Below are positions 26,307 through 36,173 of a stretch of 64,000 nucleotides of DNA, in pieces. The stretch comes from an uncultured Dorea sp. Lineage in GTDB: Bacteria; Bacillota; Clostridia; Lachnospirales; Lachnospiraceae. The notes beneath the pieces are model-generated. The model saw nothing but the letters and a program-made list of their open reading frames with translations. It did no database searches and had not been told where the DNA came from. Location: the NCBI GenBank assembly GCA_945870325.1, contig CAMBRQ010000009.1, positions 18,611 to 82,610 of the forward strand, written 5' to 3'. The position numbers and the translations under genes are program-made. How positions within the stretch are numbered: the stretch's first letter is position 1; every line of letters starts with the position of its first letter.

Positions 26307-26750
26307 TTACTCTTTCACACACAAAGTCTGTGTCATTTTGAATAAGAATGGAAATACTACCACCCCAACAATATATGCGAACACGAATGTAGCCGGAAAA
26401 GATGCTATGAAAGCAACGAGTAAGACTTTCGTAAATCCCATCTCCGAAAACATAACAAGAAAACTCATTGCCGCCGTCATAATCAGCACGATCATAAAGA
26501 TACGCAGGAAATAGAATACCGGATTCTTTTCATCTTTTATGAAGATTCCGGCGAATGCATTGCCTACCTTCACAAGTGGTATGTAGGAACCAAGCACAAA
26601 GTTAATTGCAAAAGACGGCACAAAGCCCATCAAAAATGTCTCAAAAGTCAACTGACCATTCATGAATTTTACAAAAAAAGTAAGCGCCGCGCTAAATACA
26701 ATCGAAAAAACCGTATTAAACACAATACCGAACTGCTCTCTTCTAAACAT
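26307..26750 (-). CDS. DUF2798 membrane protein
   Basis: 147 aa with four hydrophobic segments arranged as two similar helix pairs (SFAINFVLGSYIPLVKVGNAF and MSFLVMFSEMGFTKVLLVAF). This matches the internal duplication of DUF2798 proteins. Function unknown. It lies 15 bp after the degenerate GH43 gene and before the ThrE pair. Confidence 0.75.
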   Translation of the reverse strand: MFRREQFGIVFNTVFSIVFSAALTFFVKFMNGQLTFETFLMGFVPSFAINFVLGSYIPLVKVGNAFAGIFIKDEKNPVFYFLRIFMIVLIMTAAMSFLVMFSEMGFTKVLLVAFIASFPATFVFAYIVGVVVFPFLFKMTQTLCVKE

Positions 26751-26765
26751 AGTTTTACCCTCTTT

Positions 26766-27418
26766 CTATAACATTACAACTGTTCCATCTTTGATTGCCA
26801 GATTCTTGAAAATCGGTCTCTCCTGATACTTATCATTCGGGAAATGTAACGTATATTTCATCTCTCCGTTATCTGTATAAAACATCATCCCATGACCGCC
26901 ATTTTCGGGAAATACAGGCTCTGGCAATTGCCTCCATGGACCTTCGATCTGCCCGGAATCTGATACCGCAGTTCCAATTGCATATCCACACTTACTCCAA
27001 CTGGACCATAGCATATACAATCTTCCGTCTTCTCCATCAAATACAGAGTCCCATCAATGCTTGTCCACTCTTGCGGTGTCAGTTCTTCACTATATATCTC
27101 AAAAGGTCCTTCCGGTCTGTCAGACTTTAACACGTATATTCCCTTCTTGATCGTCTCACTTCCTAACGTTGTCAACAGATAGTAAGCACCTTCATATTCA
27201 TAACATTCCGGTGCCCAATAGAAACGGTCGGCAAAAAATCCCTCTGGTCTTTGGAAAATCTCAACCGGACCATCCCAATCTTCAAAATCCTCACTAATAT
27301 AACAGTCGAAACCATCTGCCGGTCCCCAGCATGTCTCACTTCTGGTTCCATAGAGATAATATTTCCCCTTGGTATACAACACATAGGGATCTCTGATATT
27401 TATATCGGTTACTTTCAT
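26766..27418 (-). pseudogene. Degenerate GH43 glycoside hydrolase gene (internal deletion and frameshift)
   Basis: Start ATG at 27418 with GAGGAG upstream. The first part reads as GH43 (NIRDPYVLYTKGKYYLYG, YWAPECYEYEGAYYLL, DGTLYL). At about 27038 the frame shifts, and the next frame continues EDGRLYMLWSSWSK to HFPNDKYQERP at 26766, also GH43. One added G in the minus-strand TTGATGG would restore the frame. Even then only about 217 residues remain, and the roughly 60 residues normally found between the two blocks, including a catalytic acid, are missing. So a deletion seems to have joined them. Last hydrolase gene of the 37883-26766 operon. Confidence 0.75.
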
Positions 27419-27438
27419 ATTCTCCTCCTCTTTTTTCG

Positions 27439-27480
27439 AATTGCGGACGAGGGAAAATGAAAAATCCCCCGTCCCCAATT
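27439..27480. repeat. GGGGACGGGGG-type hairpin repeat, copy 3
   Basis: An imperfect inverted repeat of about 16 bp (AATTG..GGACG side against the CGTCC..CAATT side, two mismatches) between pgmB and the GH43 remnant. The stem core matches copies at 5132 and 15157, but no GTATCG operator is attached. Confidence 0.65.
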
Positions 27481-27486
27481 CATCTC

Positions 27487-28119
27487 CTATATAGACAGTA
27501 AATCTGCAAATGTATGTAATGAATAATCTACTTTTTCATGCACTGCTGCCTCTCCAATGCCTGCACTGTGGAATCCTCCGGCAAGCGCCGCGTCTATTCC
27601 GGCAATCGCATCTTCGACCACCAGACAGTCTTTTGGATCTAGATCCAGGAATTCCGCTGCTTTTAAGAACACTTCCGGGTTCGGCTTTGAATGCGTAATA
27701 TTAGTTCCGTCACTGACAGCATCAAAATATTCTCCAAGCCCTAATCTCTCCAGAATTAATTTTGCATTCTTGCTGGATGAGCCAAGCGCAAGCCTGCATC
27801 CTCTGTTCTTAAGTTCATCCATCGTACTTTTTACTTCATCTGATAAGTCCGCTGGTGTCATCTGATGCAGAAGTTTCTTATAGAGTTCATTCTTCTGATC
27901 CGCTAATATATCTTTCTCTACCTGCGTATATAACTTCTCGCTGCGTTCCAGTATGATATCAAGGCTTGCCATACGACTCACTCCACGAAGTCTATTATTA
28001 ATCTTTTCATCAAAATATACCCCTATATCATCTGCCATCTTCTTCCATGCCTGGTAATGATACTTATCCGTAAAGCAGATAACTCCATCCAAATCAAAAA
28101 TCACGCCTTTATAATTCAT
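27487..28119 (-). CDS. pgmB: Beta-phosphoglucomutase
   Basis: 210-aa HAD-family enzyme that interconverts beta-glucose-1-phosphate and glucose-6-phosphate. The nucleophile motif FDLDGVICFT is at residues 9-18, the cap helix GVSRMASLD follows, then SSSKNAK and the metal-binding VVEDAIAGIDAA. It sits in the same operon as GH65 phosphorylases, whose product is exactly beta-glucose-1-phosphate. This strengthens both assignments. Confidence 0.92.
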   Translation of the reverse strand: MNYKGVIFDLDGVICFTDKYHYQAWKKMADDIGVYFDEKINNRLRGVSRMASLDIILERSEKLYTQVEKDILADQKNELYKKLLHQMTPADLSDEVKSTMDELKNRGCRLALGSSSKNAKLILERLGLGEYFDAVSDGTNITHSKPNPEVFLKAAEFLDLDPKDCLVVEDAIAGIDAALAGGFHSAGIGEAAVHEKVDYSLHTFADLLSI

Positions 28120-28176
28120 GTCCTCTTTCCTTTCCAGCCTCGTTTTATTCTAGTATCCTGACACTAGTGTAGTTTG

Positions 28177-29031
28177 CTAATTCCCAGTGCCGTACACCGT
28201 CATTAAAAGTTCCTTTTTAATAAAAATGCTGCTGTGTTTCCAACGTACCCTGCACAGATCCGGTGCTTTTGGATCCATCTCTATAAACGGATGATTCAGT
28301 TTATCCTCAATCTTCGCCGTTCCGTCAAAGATGTGATCCACAAGTTCGATATATTCATCCAGATAACTCTTTGCCAACGGATATCCATTGTGATTGGGGA
28401 GCAGATAGTCATACTCCCCTGCCAGATTCTTCATCCTCTGTGTGTTCGATTGAAAGTTCAAAAGCCTTTCTTTCACATCATACGGTGCCTCCGGATTATT
28501 CGAATTGTCGTACATCAGTACCTGTGCTGCCTCCATCTCATCTCCGCAGAACAACATCCGGTGTCCGCGGTCAAGGAAGAACAGACTGCTATTACAGTGC
28601 GCCGGTTTCACATCTAACACTTCAACCGTACGCCCACCCAGTTCTATCCTAAAGCCCTCTTCCACGAAGATCTTCTCATAATCCGGGTGTGGCAAAGCAT
28701 TCAAGTCAAACGGCACTGCACCTTCTCCGTAAACGGATGGCTCATCCAACATAGCGCCCTTACTCATGTAAACTGCCTCGAATTCACCATTTCCAGCCGC
28801 ATGATCCGGATGAAAATGTGTATTTGCAACGATAACCGGTTTATCCGTCAAAGTCTCAACGAAGGCTTTTAAGTTCCCTACGCCATATCCGGTATCAATC
28901 AGAAGGGCCTTCTCCTCTCCTTCCAGCAGATACATATTCTCCGTTCCATTCATAAAATTGATAAACCATGTAGCATCATCTGCTTTCCATGCAGTATAAC
29001 TGCCAAAGATTTGCTCTAAAGTTGGTTCCAT
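28177..29031 (-). CDS. MBL-fold metallo-hydrolase
   Basis: 284 aa from the ATG at 29031 (GAGG 8 nt upstream). Metal motif HFHPDHAAGN is intact, with further ligands at HC in KPAHCNSS, D in CGDEM and H in LPNHNG. A second MBL gene lies at 60152 in the same catabolic region. A role in cleaving an ester or lactone of a glycoside or its aglycone is possible but not shown. Confidence 0.85.
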   Translation of the reverse strand: MEPTLEQIFGSYTAWKADDATWFINFMNGTENMYLLEGEEKALLIDTGYGVGNLKAFVETLTDKPVIVANTHFHPDHAAGNGEFEAVYMSKGAMLDEPSVYGEGAVPFDLNALPHPDYEKIFVEEGFRIELGGRTVEVLDVKPAHCNSSLFFLDRGHRMLFCGDEMEAAQVLMYDNSNNPEAPYDVKERLLNFQSNTQRMKNLAGEYDYLLPNHNGYPLAKSYLDEYIELVDHIFDGTAKIEDKLNHPFIEMDPKAPDLCRVRWKHSSIFIKKELLMTVYGTGN

Positions 29032-29105
29032 ACTCTCCACCTCTTTCATTTCTATAGGATAGTAATTTCCTACAATCAGGTATTACGGGATGCCGGACGC
29101 ATATA

Positions 29106-31095
29106 TTAACTCCAGATGGAAGAGATTCTCGGAAACAGATACTCTGCCGTCTCTCCCGCTTTTAATACAAAGTCTTTCTCATAGATTCCAAGCACAAGTT
29201 CCCCTATATTTTTTGCATCTGCAATTACCTGCATTCCCTGATAATCCAGAATCACCCGGTATCCCTGATCATGCCATACACAGTGGAAGGTCACCCGTTT
29301 CCACCACGGAATATAATGCGGTGTGCATACCACCTTATCCGGCGTCATCTTCATCCCGGCAACGCCTCTTACCACCGCCATCCAGGCACCTGCCGCACAT
29401 CCGGAATGGATGCCATCCTGCGTGCCGCCATGCTTGTTCTTTAGATCCATCTCTGCCGTCTCCATCAGATAGCCATAAGTACTCTCCGGCATATCCATAT
29501 CTGCATAACAGATGGAATGAACACAGTAAGATAAAGAAGATGCCGCTTCACACCGTCCCTGATAATAGTCCAGATTCCTGCGGTAGATTGTCTTCGGCAT
29601 ATCCAGATTCTGATAAGCAAAAAGCATCAGTACATCCGGCTGCTTAATCACCTGACTTTTGTTATATAATCCTGCCTGCTTCATCTGGGTATAACCACTC
29701 TTGCTTCCACCCTGTACTTCCAGTTCTCTTGACAGATCAAAATAACCGTCAAACTGCGGGATCATGCCCGTATCTTCATCCAACGGAAGATAAATATATT
29801 CGGCGACGTGCTCGAACTCGGCACTCTCCCCCACCTTGAATCCAATCTTCTTTTTCAATTCATCCAGCCCGCTGCCATACTCATCCAGAAGACTGCATGT
29901 AGCCTTCAGTACACGGTATACACTGTAATTGGTATATGCATTGTTATCCACGTAGGGATGATGCTCATCCGTTCCGGTAACTTGAAGGATCTCATAACGC
30001 TTCTTCTCTTCCTTCCATGTCACTCGTGACACCCAGTAACGGCAGATCTCAAGCAGCATCTCCATTCCATATTCTTTCACGAATGCATGATCTCCCGTGG
30101 CAGTCAAATAATTAAGGATGGATAATCCTACATCCGACACGCAGTGAATCTGCATAAATGGATGCCGCACATCGGTCCAGATGGTCTCTTCTCCGGTGAC
30201 GCCTGTGGTAAATGGATATCTGGCCCCCCGGCAGCCTTCTTTTACCGCCATTTCTCTCGCCTCTTTCAAATGAGAATAACGGAACATCAGCGGATTCCGG
30301 CTATACTCCGGCATGGTCTGCTGAAACACCGGAGCCTGGAAGATCTCTGCATCCCACCAGACAAAATTGTTATACATCTCTCCGGTCAGTCCCTTGGCTG
30401 AGAAACTATGTACATAATCATTTCTTTCAAGGGAAATCAAAGTATGATAGTTAGAGAACCGGATGGCACGGTCTGCAATATCATCTCCTTCGATCTGAAT
30501 CTCCAGTTTTGCAAACAGTTCCTGATAAACCCTGCGATGTTTTTCATATTCTTTCTGATAAGAACTGTCCTGATATGCACAGAGATATTCCGCTATGCAT
30601 TCGTCCAATTCCCGGTCTGTATCTCTGCTTGTAATAGTTGCAATCAATTTTTCCAATGTATAGATGTTTCCTTGCTCTGCCTCGAAGATAATCTTTTGTG
30701 CTGCGATTCCATCCTCGCAGACATCATGACAGCACCTTTCCTTCCCACGGATAGAAAGTCTCACCACCGATCTCGAACCTCACCAGTAGAAAGTCCAGAA
30801 GATTAATAGCACGTTCCTGTTTCTCGAACTTCTTAAGCCTGTCTTCTTCTACATAATATTTCTTCATGTACATGTTGTCGCACATGGTAATCCGCACTTC
30901 TACAACCTCGTCCATCACGCCCCGGATCCAGAATCCCTGGATGCCAAGGCTTCCGTATTCCTCAAGGCTTGCTCTCACACCCATATAGCCGTTGCCCGTT
31001 GTCAAAAGTGTTGCCACATTCGCTTCATGGAGCAGGCTGTACTCCTGCTCCACAAGTTTCTGGCTATCTTCAAATACAAGTCCTGAATAACTCAT
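29106..31095 (-). pseudogene. Degenerate GH65 glycoside phosphorylase gene
   Basis: Starts at the ATG at 31095 (AAAGGAGG 5 nt upstream) and reads as the GH65 N-terminal domain to about 30724. It then stops (TGA) while a shifted frame overlapping from about 30767 continues with EDGIAAQKIIFEAEQG to the end of the catalytic (alpha/alpha)6 domain at 29106. The catalytic acid motif GTDEHHPYVDNNAYTN and the phosphate loop GCAAGAW remain. Compared with the neighbouring intact paralogue, over 100 residues of the N-terminal beta-sandwich are missing at the junction. So it is a deletion plus frameshift rather than a single base error. Confidence 0.75.
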
Positions 31096-31106
31096 ATTTT
31101 CCTCCT

Positions 31107-33401
31107 TTATAGCACGCATTTTTCTCCGTTCACTTCTAATTCAACCTGCTTTGTACCGGTCAGATTCTTCACGCTGACAGTGCCCTTCGTTACTTCTACC
31201 GCAAGTTTCTGGCCTTTCCAGATAATGGTATAAGAAAGTTTCGTCCACTCATCCGGAAGTGATGGATTAATTCTTAAGTTACCGCCTAACATACGCACAC
31301 CGCCGAACCCATAGACGACACATTCCCACACACCGCCGAAGGATGCCGCATGGATTCCTGCATTGGAAGATCCCATGAATGGTCCTAAGTCAATCGTGGC
31401 CGCCTTACGGAACCGATCATACGCCATAGCCTTCTCACCCATATCACAAGCCAGTACCGAATGCGTAGACAATGATAAGGAAGAATCGTGAAGGGTACGT
31501 GCCTCATAGTGCTCCCAGGAGGCTTTCTTTACTTCCTGTGGGAAGATATCTTCCAACAGGAAGAACAGTACCAGCACGTCTGCCTGCTTCGATACCTGAA
31601 TCTGGTTAATCTGCTCCAGATTATAATCCCGGGTAATGCCACCTACGTGTTCCTGTGCCTTGTATTTACTTAAGTCAATATCACGACAGCTTAAGTAGCG
31701 GTCATCCTGTGGAAGTACATTTTCTTCTGTCGGTGTCGGAAGATACAATTTCTCGCAAGCCTCTTTCCATGCGCCGTAAGCCTCATCCAGATGAAGTTTC
31801 CCATTCAGTCTTTCATAGATCTCTGGCTTTTCTTCTTTCAGCAGATGATAGTATTCCATCGCTTTTTGCATGTTCCAGTGTGCCATATAATTCGTAAATG
31901 CATTGTCATTGACATGCTCGCGGTATTCGTCCGGTCCTACCACATCATTGATGTGAAGTTTGCCGTCCCCGCCCTGTTCCAGACGGGATGCCCAGAAGAT
32001 TGCCGTATCCATAATCAATTCATAACCGTATCTCTCCATATAGTCTTCATCGCCGGTAATAACGCTGTACTGCCATACGCCAAATGCCACATCCGAAGTA
32101 ATATGCTGCTCAATAAATCCTGACCACACCTTATTGGGCTTACCTGTCAGAATATCCACATCCATATATTCCGGTGTAACCTCTCCGTCATCCAGCCATG
32201 CAGACTCCCAAGGGAACATGGCGCCTTTGTAATTGTTGTGTTCTGCCTTCGCATGTGCTCCAGGCAAGGAAAGATAACGATATTCTTCCAGTTTTCTTGC
32301 TGTCTTTGGATCCGTGAAGATGTAGTAAGGAAGCAGGAACACTTCCGTATCCCAGAAAGTATGTCCCTTGTATCCCTCTCCGGATAATCCTTTGGCTCCG
32401 ATATTCATACGCGCGTCATGTGCAGGTACCATCAAGCGCAAATGATACTGTGCAAAATGAACTGCGAAATTGTCCATTCCATTGCCTTCAATCTGAATCG
32501 GCGCCAGATTCCACACCTCTTCTTCCCACTGCCTTGCAGATTCCTCCCTTAATGCCTCATATCCAAGAGATTCCAGTTCTTTGCTGGTCTCAAGTGCCAG
32601 TTCCTGTAACTGTGCAACCGTCTTTCCTTCCACGTCCAGATCTCTGCTCGTATATACACTGGAATATTTCTCAATCACAAGTGTCTGTCCTGCCTCTGCT
32701 TCCACAGTATATCCTGCGAAGATCTCACGTTTCTCGATATAGACTTCTGCCTCCAGTGGAAGCACGTTTCCTTCCAGTTCCAACTTATGTACCGTGGTAT
32801 CTACAAAATCAATCTTCGACTGTCCCGTTGTCTGTACGAACTGAATGATTCGTTTGTCATAAAAACGTTTATCACCATCAGAAAAATGCTGACTTCCTGT
32901 ATTGGTCATCTTTCCGTTGATACCGCTTTTCAACTCCACTTTTACATCGCTATCCACAGCCGTAATCTCTACACGCTGTGCAATCACATGCAGCCGCTTC
33001 AGAGAAACGATTCTATAAAAGGCAAGTCTCACCTTTGTTCCTTTCGGAGAAGTCCATAGCATGCTTCTTTTTAACTCTCCGGTACGGATATTCAGTTCTC
33101 TCGTGTAATCCTCGGTTGTTCCTTCTGTCAGAGAGAATTTTTCCCCGTTAATCGTAAGGCTCATGGCAGTCATATCTGCCGCATTGGGAAGTTCGGTCAC
33201 TTCATTTTCATCGAATTTATTAAATGTTCCGGCCACAAAGAGTCCTCTGGTCTCATTCAGATAACGCTCTTCTGTCGCACTGCGAAGTCCCAGATAGCCA
33301 TTTCCAAGACTCATGACAGCCTCGCATTTCCCCAGTTTTTCCGGATCAAAAGAATCTTCCCTAAGTATCCAGTCCTCAATTCTGCTATAATCCATTCCCA
33401 T
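31107..33401 (-). CDS. GH65 alpha-glucoside phosphorylase (kojibiose/maltose phosphorylase-like)
   Basis: 764 aa from the ATG at 33401 (GGGAGG upstream). Phosphorolysis of an alpha-glucosyl disaccharide gives beta-glucose-1-phosphate. Domains: beta-sandwich (about 1-280), helical linker, (alpha/alpha)6 barrel with FWDTEVFLLPYY and the catalytic Glu in GPDEYREHVNDNAFTN, and a C-terminal beta-sandwich. pgmB lies downstream in the same operon. The exact disaccharide cannot be deduced by eye. Confidence 0.9.
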   Translation of the reverse strand: MGMDYSRIEDWILREDSFDPEKLGKCEAVMSLGNGYLGLRSATEERYLNETRGLFVAGTFNKFDENEVTELPNAADMTAMSLTINGEKFSLTEGTTEDYTRELNIRTGELKRSMLWTSPKGTKVRLAFYRIVSLKRLHVIAQRVEITAVDSDVKVELKSGINGKMTNTGSQHFSDGDKRFYDKRIIQFVQTTGQSKIDFVDTTVHKLELEGNVLPLEAEVYIEKREIFAGYTVEAEAGQTLVIEKYSSVYTSRDLDVEGKTVAQLQELALETSKELESLGYEALREESARQWEEEVWNLAPIQIEGNGMDNFAVHFAQYHLRLMVPAHDARMNIGAKGLSGEGYKGHTFWDTEVFLLPYYIFTDPKTARKLEEYRYLSLPGAHAKAEHNNYKGAMFPWESAWLDDGEVTPEYMDVDILTGKPNKVWSGFIEQHITSDVAFGVWQYSVITGDEDYMERYGYELIMDTAIFWASRLEQGGDGKLHINDVVGPDEYREHVNDNAFTNYMAHWNMQKAMEYYHLLKEEKPEIYERLNGKLHLDEAYGAWKEACEKLYLPTPTEENVLPQDDRYLSCRDIDLSKYKAQEHVGGITRDYNLEQINQIQVSKQADVLVLFFLLEDIFPQEVKKASWEHYEARTLHDSSLSLSTHSVLACDMGEKAMAYDRFRKAATIDLGPFMGSSNAGIHAASFGGVWECVVYGFGGVRMLGGNLRINPSLPDEWTKLSYTIIWKGQKLAVEVTKGTVSVKNLTGTKQVELEVNGEKCVL

Positions 33402-33415
33402 GAATATGTTCCTCC

Positions 33416-36151
33416 CTAACAATTTTTCAAATGTGTATTAAATGCTTCCATCTGTTCCGGTGTCAGACTTACAAACGGAGTCTCACTCAGCATCTCCACC
33501 GTCATATCCCGCATTCCTGCCGGTACTGCCTGCCAACCTGGGATAAAACTTTCCACTACAGTCAATGCCTCCGGATCTTCTAATAATTCACTGAATGGTG
33601 ACTTGGAAGAATAGACCTTGATAATCGGTACTTCCGGTATATAAGAATACTCATAAGTTCCGGCTGCTACTTCTTTTGGCTCCTGACTGGTATTTGGCAG
33701 AACGATCTTCGCCCCCGCGCCAAATGGAACGGTTACTTTCAGATGGAACTCTCCGCTTTTCTCCACCTGCCAGCTGATCTCATAGGTTCCGGCAATGGAC
33801 CGGTACTTCATATCACAGGACGTAATGCGGTAATCCGGCTGCGGTGCAATCGTAACGTGTGTAAATCCAGGATGTTCTTCTTCTACATGAAGACCTGCCA
33901 TGTTGCGGTACATCCACTCTACAACACTGCCATAAGAATAATGATTCAGAGAATTCATCTCCGTGCCACTGATCTTTCCGTCCGGCAGGATCGAATTCCA
34001 GCGTTCCCAGATGGTTGTCGCTCCCATATTCACCGCATACAGCCAACTCGGACATTCTTCATTCAGAAGGAGTTTGTATGCAAGTTCATTATTGCCGTAA
34101 TCAGACAAGACTTTATTCAGAAGATAGGTTCCTACGAATCCCGTCTTCAGATATCCCTTATTCACCTTTAATTTCTCTTTCAGGAATTCGGCGATACGCT
34201 CCTTGCTGCCTTCCGGCGCAAAATCCATAGAAAGAGCTACCGCATAAGCAGTCTGTGTCGTCAGTGCAAGACGCCCGTTTGCGGTAAAATATTCTGCCTG
34301 GAGAGCTGCCTTAATCTCCTGAGCAAGCGTGCTATAGTATGCCGCCTCTTCTTCTTTTCCAAGAATCTTTGCTGCCTTTGCTACAATGTTTGCTGAATTG
34401 TAGTAGTATGCAGTTGCTATATATCCGTCTTCCGTTGCCCCTTTGAATCCGTCATCGCCTTCTCCGTCCAGGGCCAGCCAGTCTCCAAAATGGAATCCCA
34501 CATCCCAGAACCTTCTTCCGCCGGTTGCCTCATCAATTCCTTTGATGTAGTCCACCCACTGCCTCATACTCTCAAACTGCTCTTTCAGAATCGTAGCATC
34601 TCCATAATACAGATATAGATTCCATGGCACGATGGTCGCCGCGTCGCCCCATACGGAGCAGGTTGGCCCATTCTCATGGAATGCAGGAACAACAGAGGTC
34701 ACATGCCCGTATTCCATCTGGGTCTCATACAGATCATGGCTGAATTTGCGCAGGAAATTATAACTGTCCATGTTAAAACATGCCGTGCCTGAGAATACCT
34801 GGGTATCTGCCGTCCATCCCATCCTCTCATCTCTCTGCGGACAGTCTGTCGGAACATCCACATAATTACACTTCTGTCCCCACATAGCATTCTGAATCAG
34901 TTGGTTTACCTTCTCATGATTGGTAGAGATCCAGCCTGTCTGATCCAGATCACTGTAAAGTACACATCCGGTAAACTGATCCAGTGCAGGTTCTTTCGTA
35001 AAGCCTTCCACCTTAACATAACGGAAGCCATAATAAGTAAAATGCGGCTGTACATACTTTGCGATTCCATCTGAGATATAGGTGAATTCTGCCTTGGCCG
35101 TACGCAAGTTATCCCGGTAAAAATTCCCCTCCTGCAGCACTTCTCCAAACTGCATATGTATCTTCGTTCCCTTTGGCTCATCCACATAGAAGCGCAGGAA
35201 ACCAGCCATATTCTGTCCCATATCGATGACTGTCTCGCCTGCAGGCGTGTGAATCATCTCAATCGGTTTCACTTCTTCTTTGATCACCACCGGTTGTCCG
35301 TATCTTGCCATCAGACGCTCAGTAGGTCCTTCTAAGATTTCTGCCGGATAGCGTGCAGACTGATTCGAAGTCGGGACGAAAGTTTCTCCGTCATAAATAT
35401 TGCTGAATACCACATCTCCTGCTGCCGCTTCCCAGGACTCATCCGAGACGATTCTGTCTTCATTCCCCTTTGCGTCCTGCATCACCAGTTCCAGGATCAT
35501 CTTGTGCTGGTCACCATAATTATTCACCGCATGGTCCAGTCCGAATCTTCCCTTATACCATCCATCTGCAAGAAAGACTTCCAGTTTGTGCTGTCCACTC
35601 TTTACTTCCACTTCATAAGTCTGGTACTGAATCCACTGGTTATAATCCGTACATCCTGGTGTCAGATATTCATTGCCCACACGTTCACCGTCCAGATATA
35701 ATTCATACAATCCAAGCCCTGTTACATAGATCCTGCTGTTTGGATAACTTTTTTCTGTCGTAAATTCCTTCACCAACATCGGATTGGTATCTTTAAGCCT
35801 GTTACTTCCAATCCATCTGCCTTCCCACGGCTCTTCCATCTTGGCTGTCTCAAACCATGCGGTATCACTGCATGCATAATCTCCGTTGTCTCCCCATACT
35901 TCTGCCTTCCAGTAATATCTGGTACGAGGCTTTAATTCCAGATCAAGATCCGTGCCAATCATCGAAAGGTCTGATGAGTTCTGCGTATCATATATGATTT
36001 CTTCAAAATCAGCATCCAAAGCCACCTGAATGCGGATACCGTCTGCCTTTTTTGCTTCGGTGTCCGTCACTTGAAAGGATACTCTTGGTGTCTGAATCTC
36101 ATATCCCAGCGGATTGGTCAGATGGTTTGTCTGCATACCTGTAATCTTCAT
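33416..36151 (-). CDS. GH78 alpha-L-rhamnosidase
   Basis: 911 aa from the ATG at 36151 (GGAGG 7 nt upstream). It removes terminal alpha-L-rhamnose. Domain order follows GH78: N-terminal beta domains with WIGSNRL and the carbohydrate-binding NIYDGETF region, (alpha/alpha)6 barrel with the catalytic acid in DCPQRDERMGW (about residue 440) and base in GATTIWERWNS (about 715), and a C-terminal beta-sandwich. A further helical tail of about 60 residues (SELLEDPEAL..) resembles the tail of the GH3 enzyme at 55250. No signal peptide, so cytosolic. Rhamnose released would enter rhaBAD. Confidence 0.93.
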   Translation of the reverse strand: MKITGMQTNHLTNPLGYEIQTPRVSFQVTDTEAKKADGIRIQVALDADFEEIIYDTQNSSDLSMIGTDLDLELKPRTRYYWKAEVWGDNGDYACSDTAWFETAKMEEPWEGRWIGSNRLKDTNPMLVKEFTTEKSYPNSRIYVTGLGLYELYLDGERVGNEYLTPGCTDYNQWIQYQTYEVEVKSGQHKLEVFLADGWYKGRFGLDHAVNNYGDQHKMILELVMQDAKGNEDRIVSDESWEAAAGDVVFSNIYDGETFVPTSNQSARYPAEILEGPTERLMARYGQPVVIKEEVKPIEMIHTPAGETVIDMGQNMAGFLRFYVDEPKGTKIHMQFGEVLQEGNFYRDNLRTAKAEFTYISDGIAKYVQPHFTYYGFRYVKVEGFTKEPALDQFTGCVLYSDLDQTGWISTNHEKVNQLIQNAMWGQKCNYVDVPTDCPQRDERMGWTADTQVFSGTACFNMDSYNFLRKFSHDLYETQMEYGHVTSVVPAFHENGPTCSVWGDAATIVPWNLYLYYGDATILKEQFESMRQWVDYIKGIDEATGGRRFWDVGFHFGDWLALDGEGDDGFKGATEDGYIATAYYYNSANIVAKAAKILGKEEEAAYYSTLAQEIKAALQAEYFTANGRLALTTQTAYAVALSMDFAPEGSKERIAEFLKEKLKVNKGYLKTGFVGTYLLNKVLSDYGNNELAYKLLLNEECPSWLYAVNMGATTIWERWNSILPDGKISGTEMNSLNHYSYGSVVEWMYRNMAGLHVEEEHPGFTHVTIAPQPDYRITSCDMKYRSIAGTYEISWQVEKSGEFHLKVTVPFGAGAKIVLPNTSQEPKEVAAGTYEYSYIPEVPIIKVYSSKSPFSELLEDPEALTVVESFIPGWQAVPAGMRDMTVEMLSETPFVSLTPEQMEAFNTHLKNC

Positions 36152-36173
36152 TTCTTCTTCCTCCTGCTTATCG

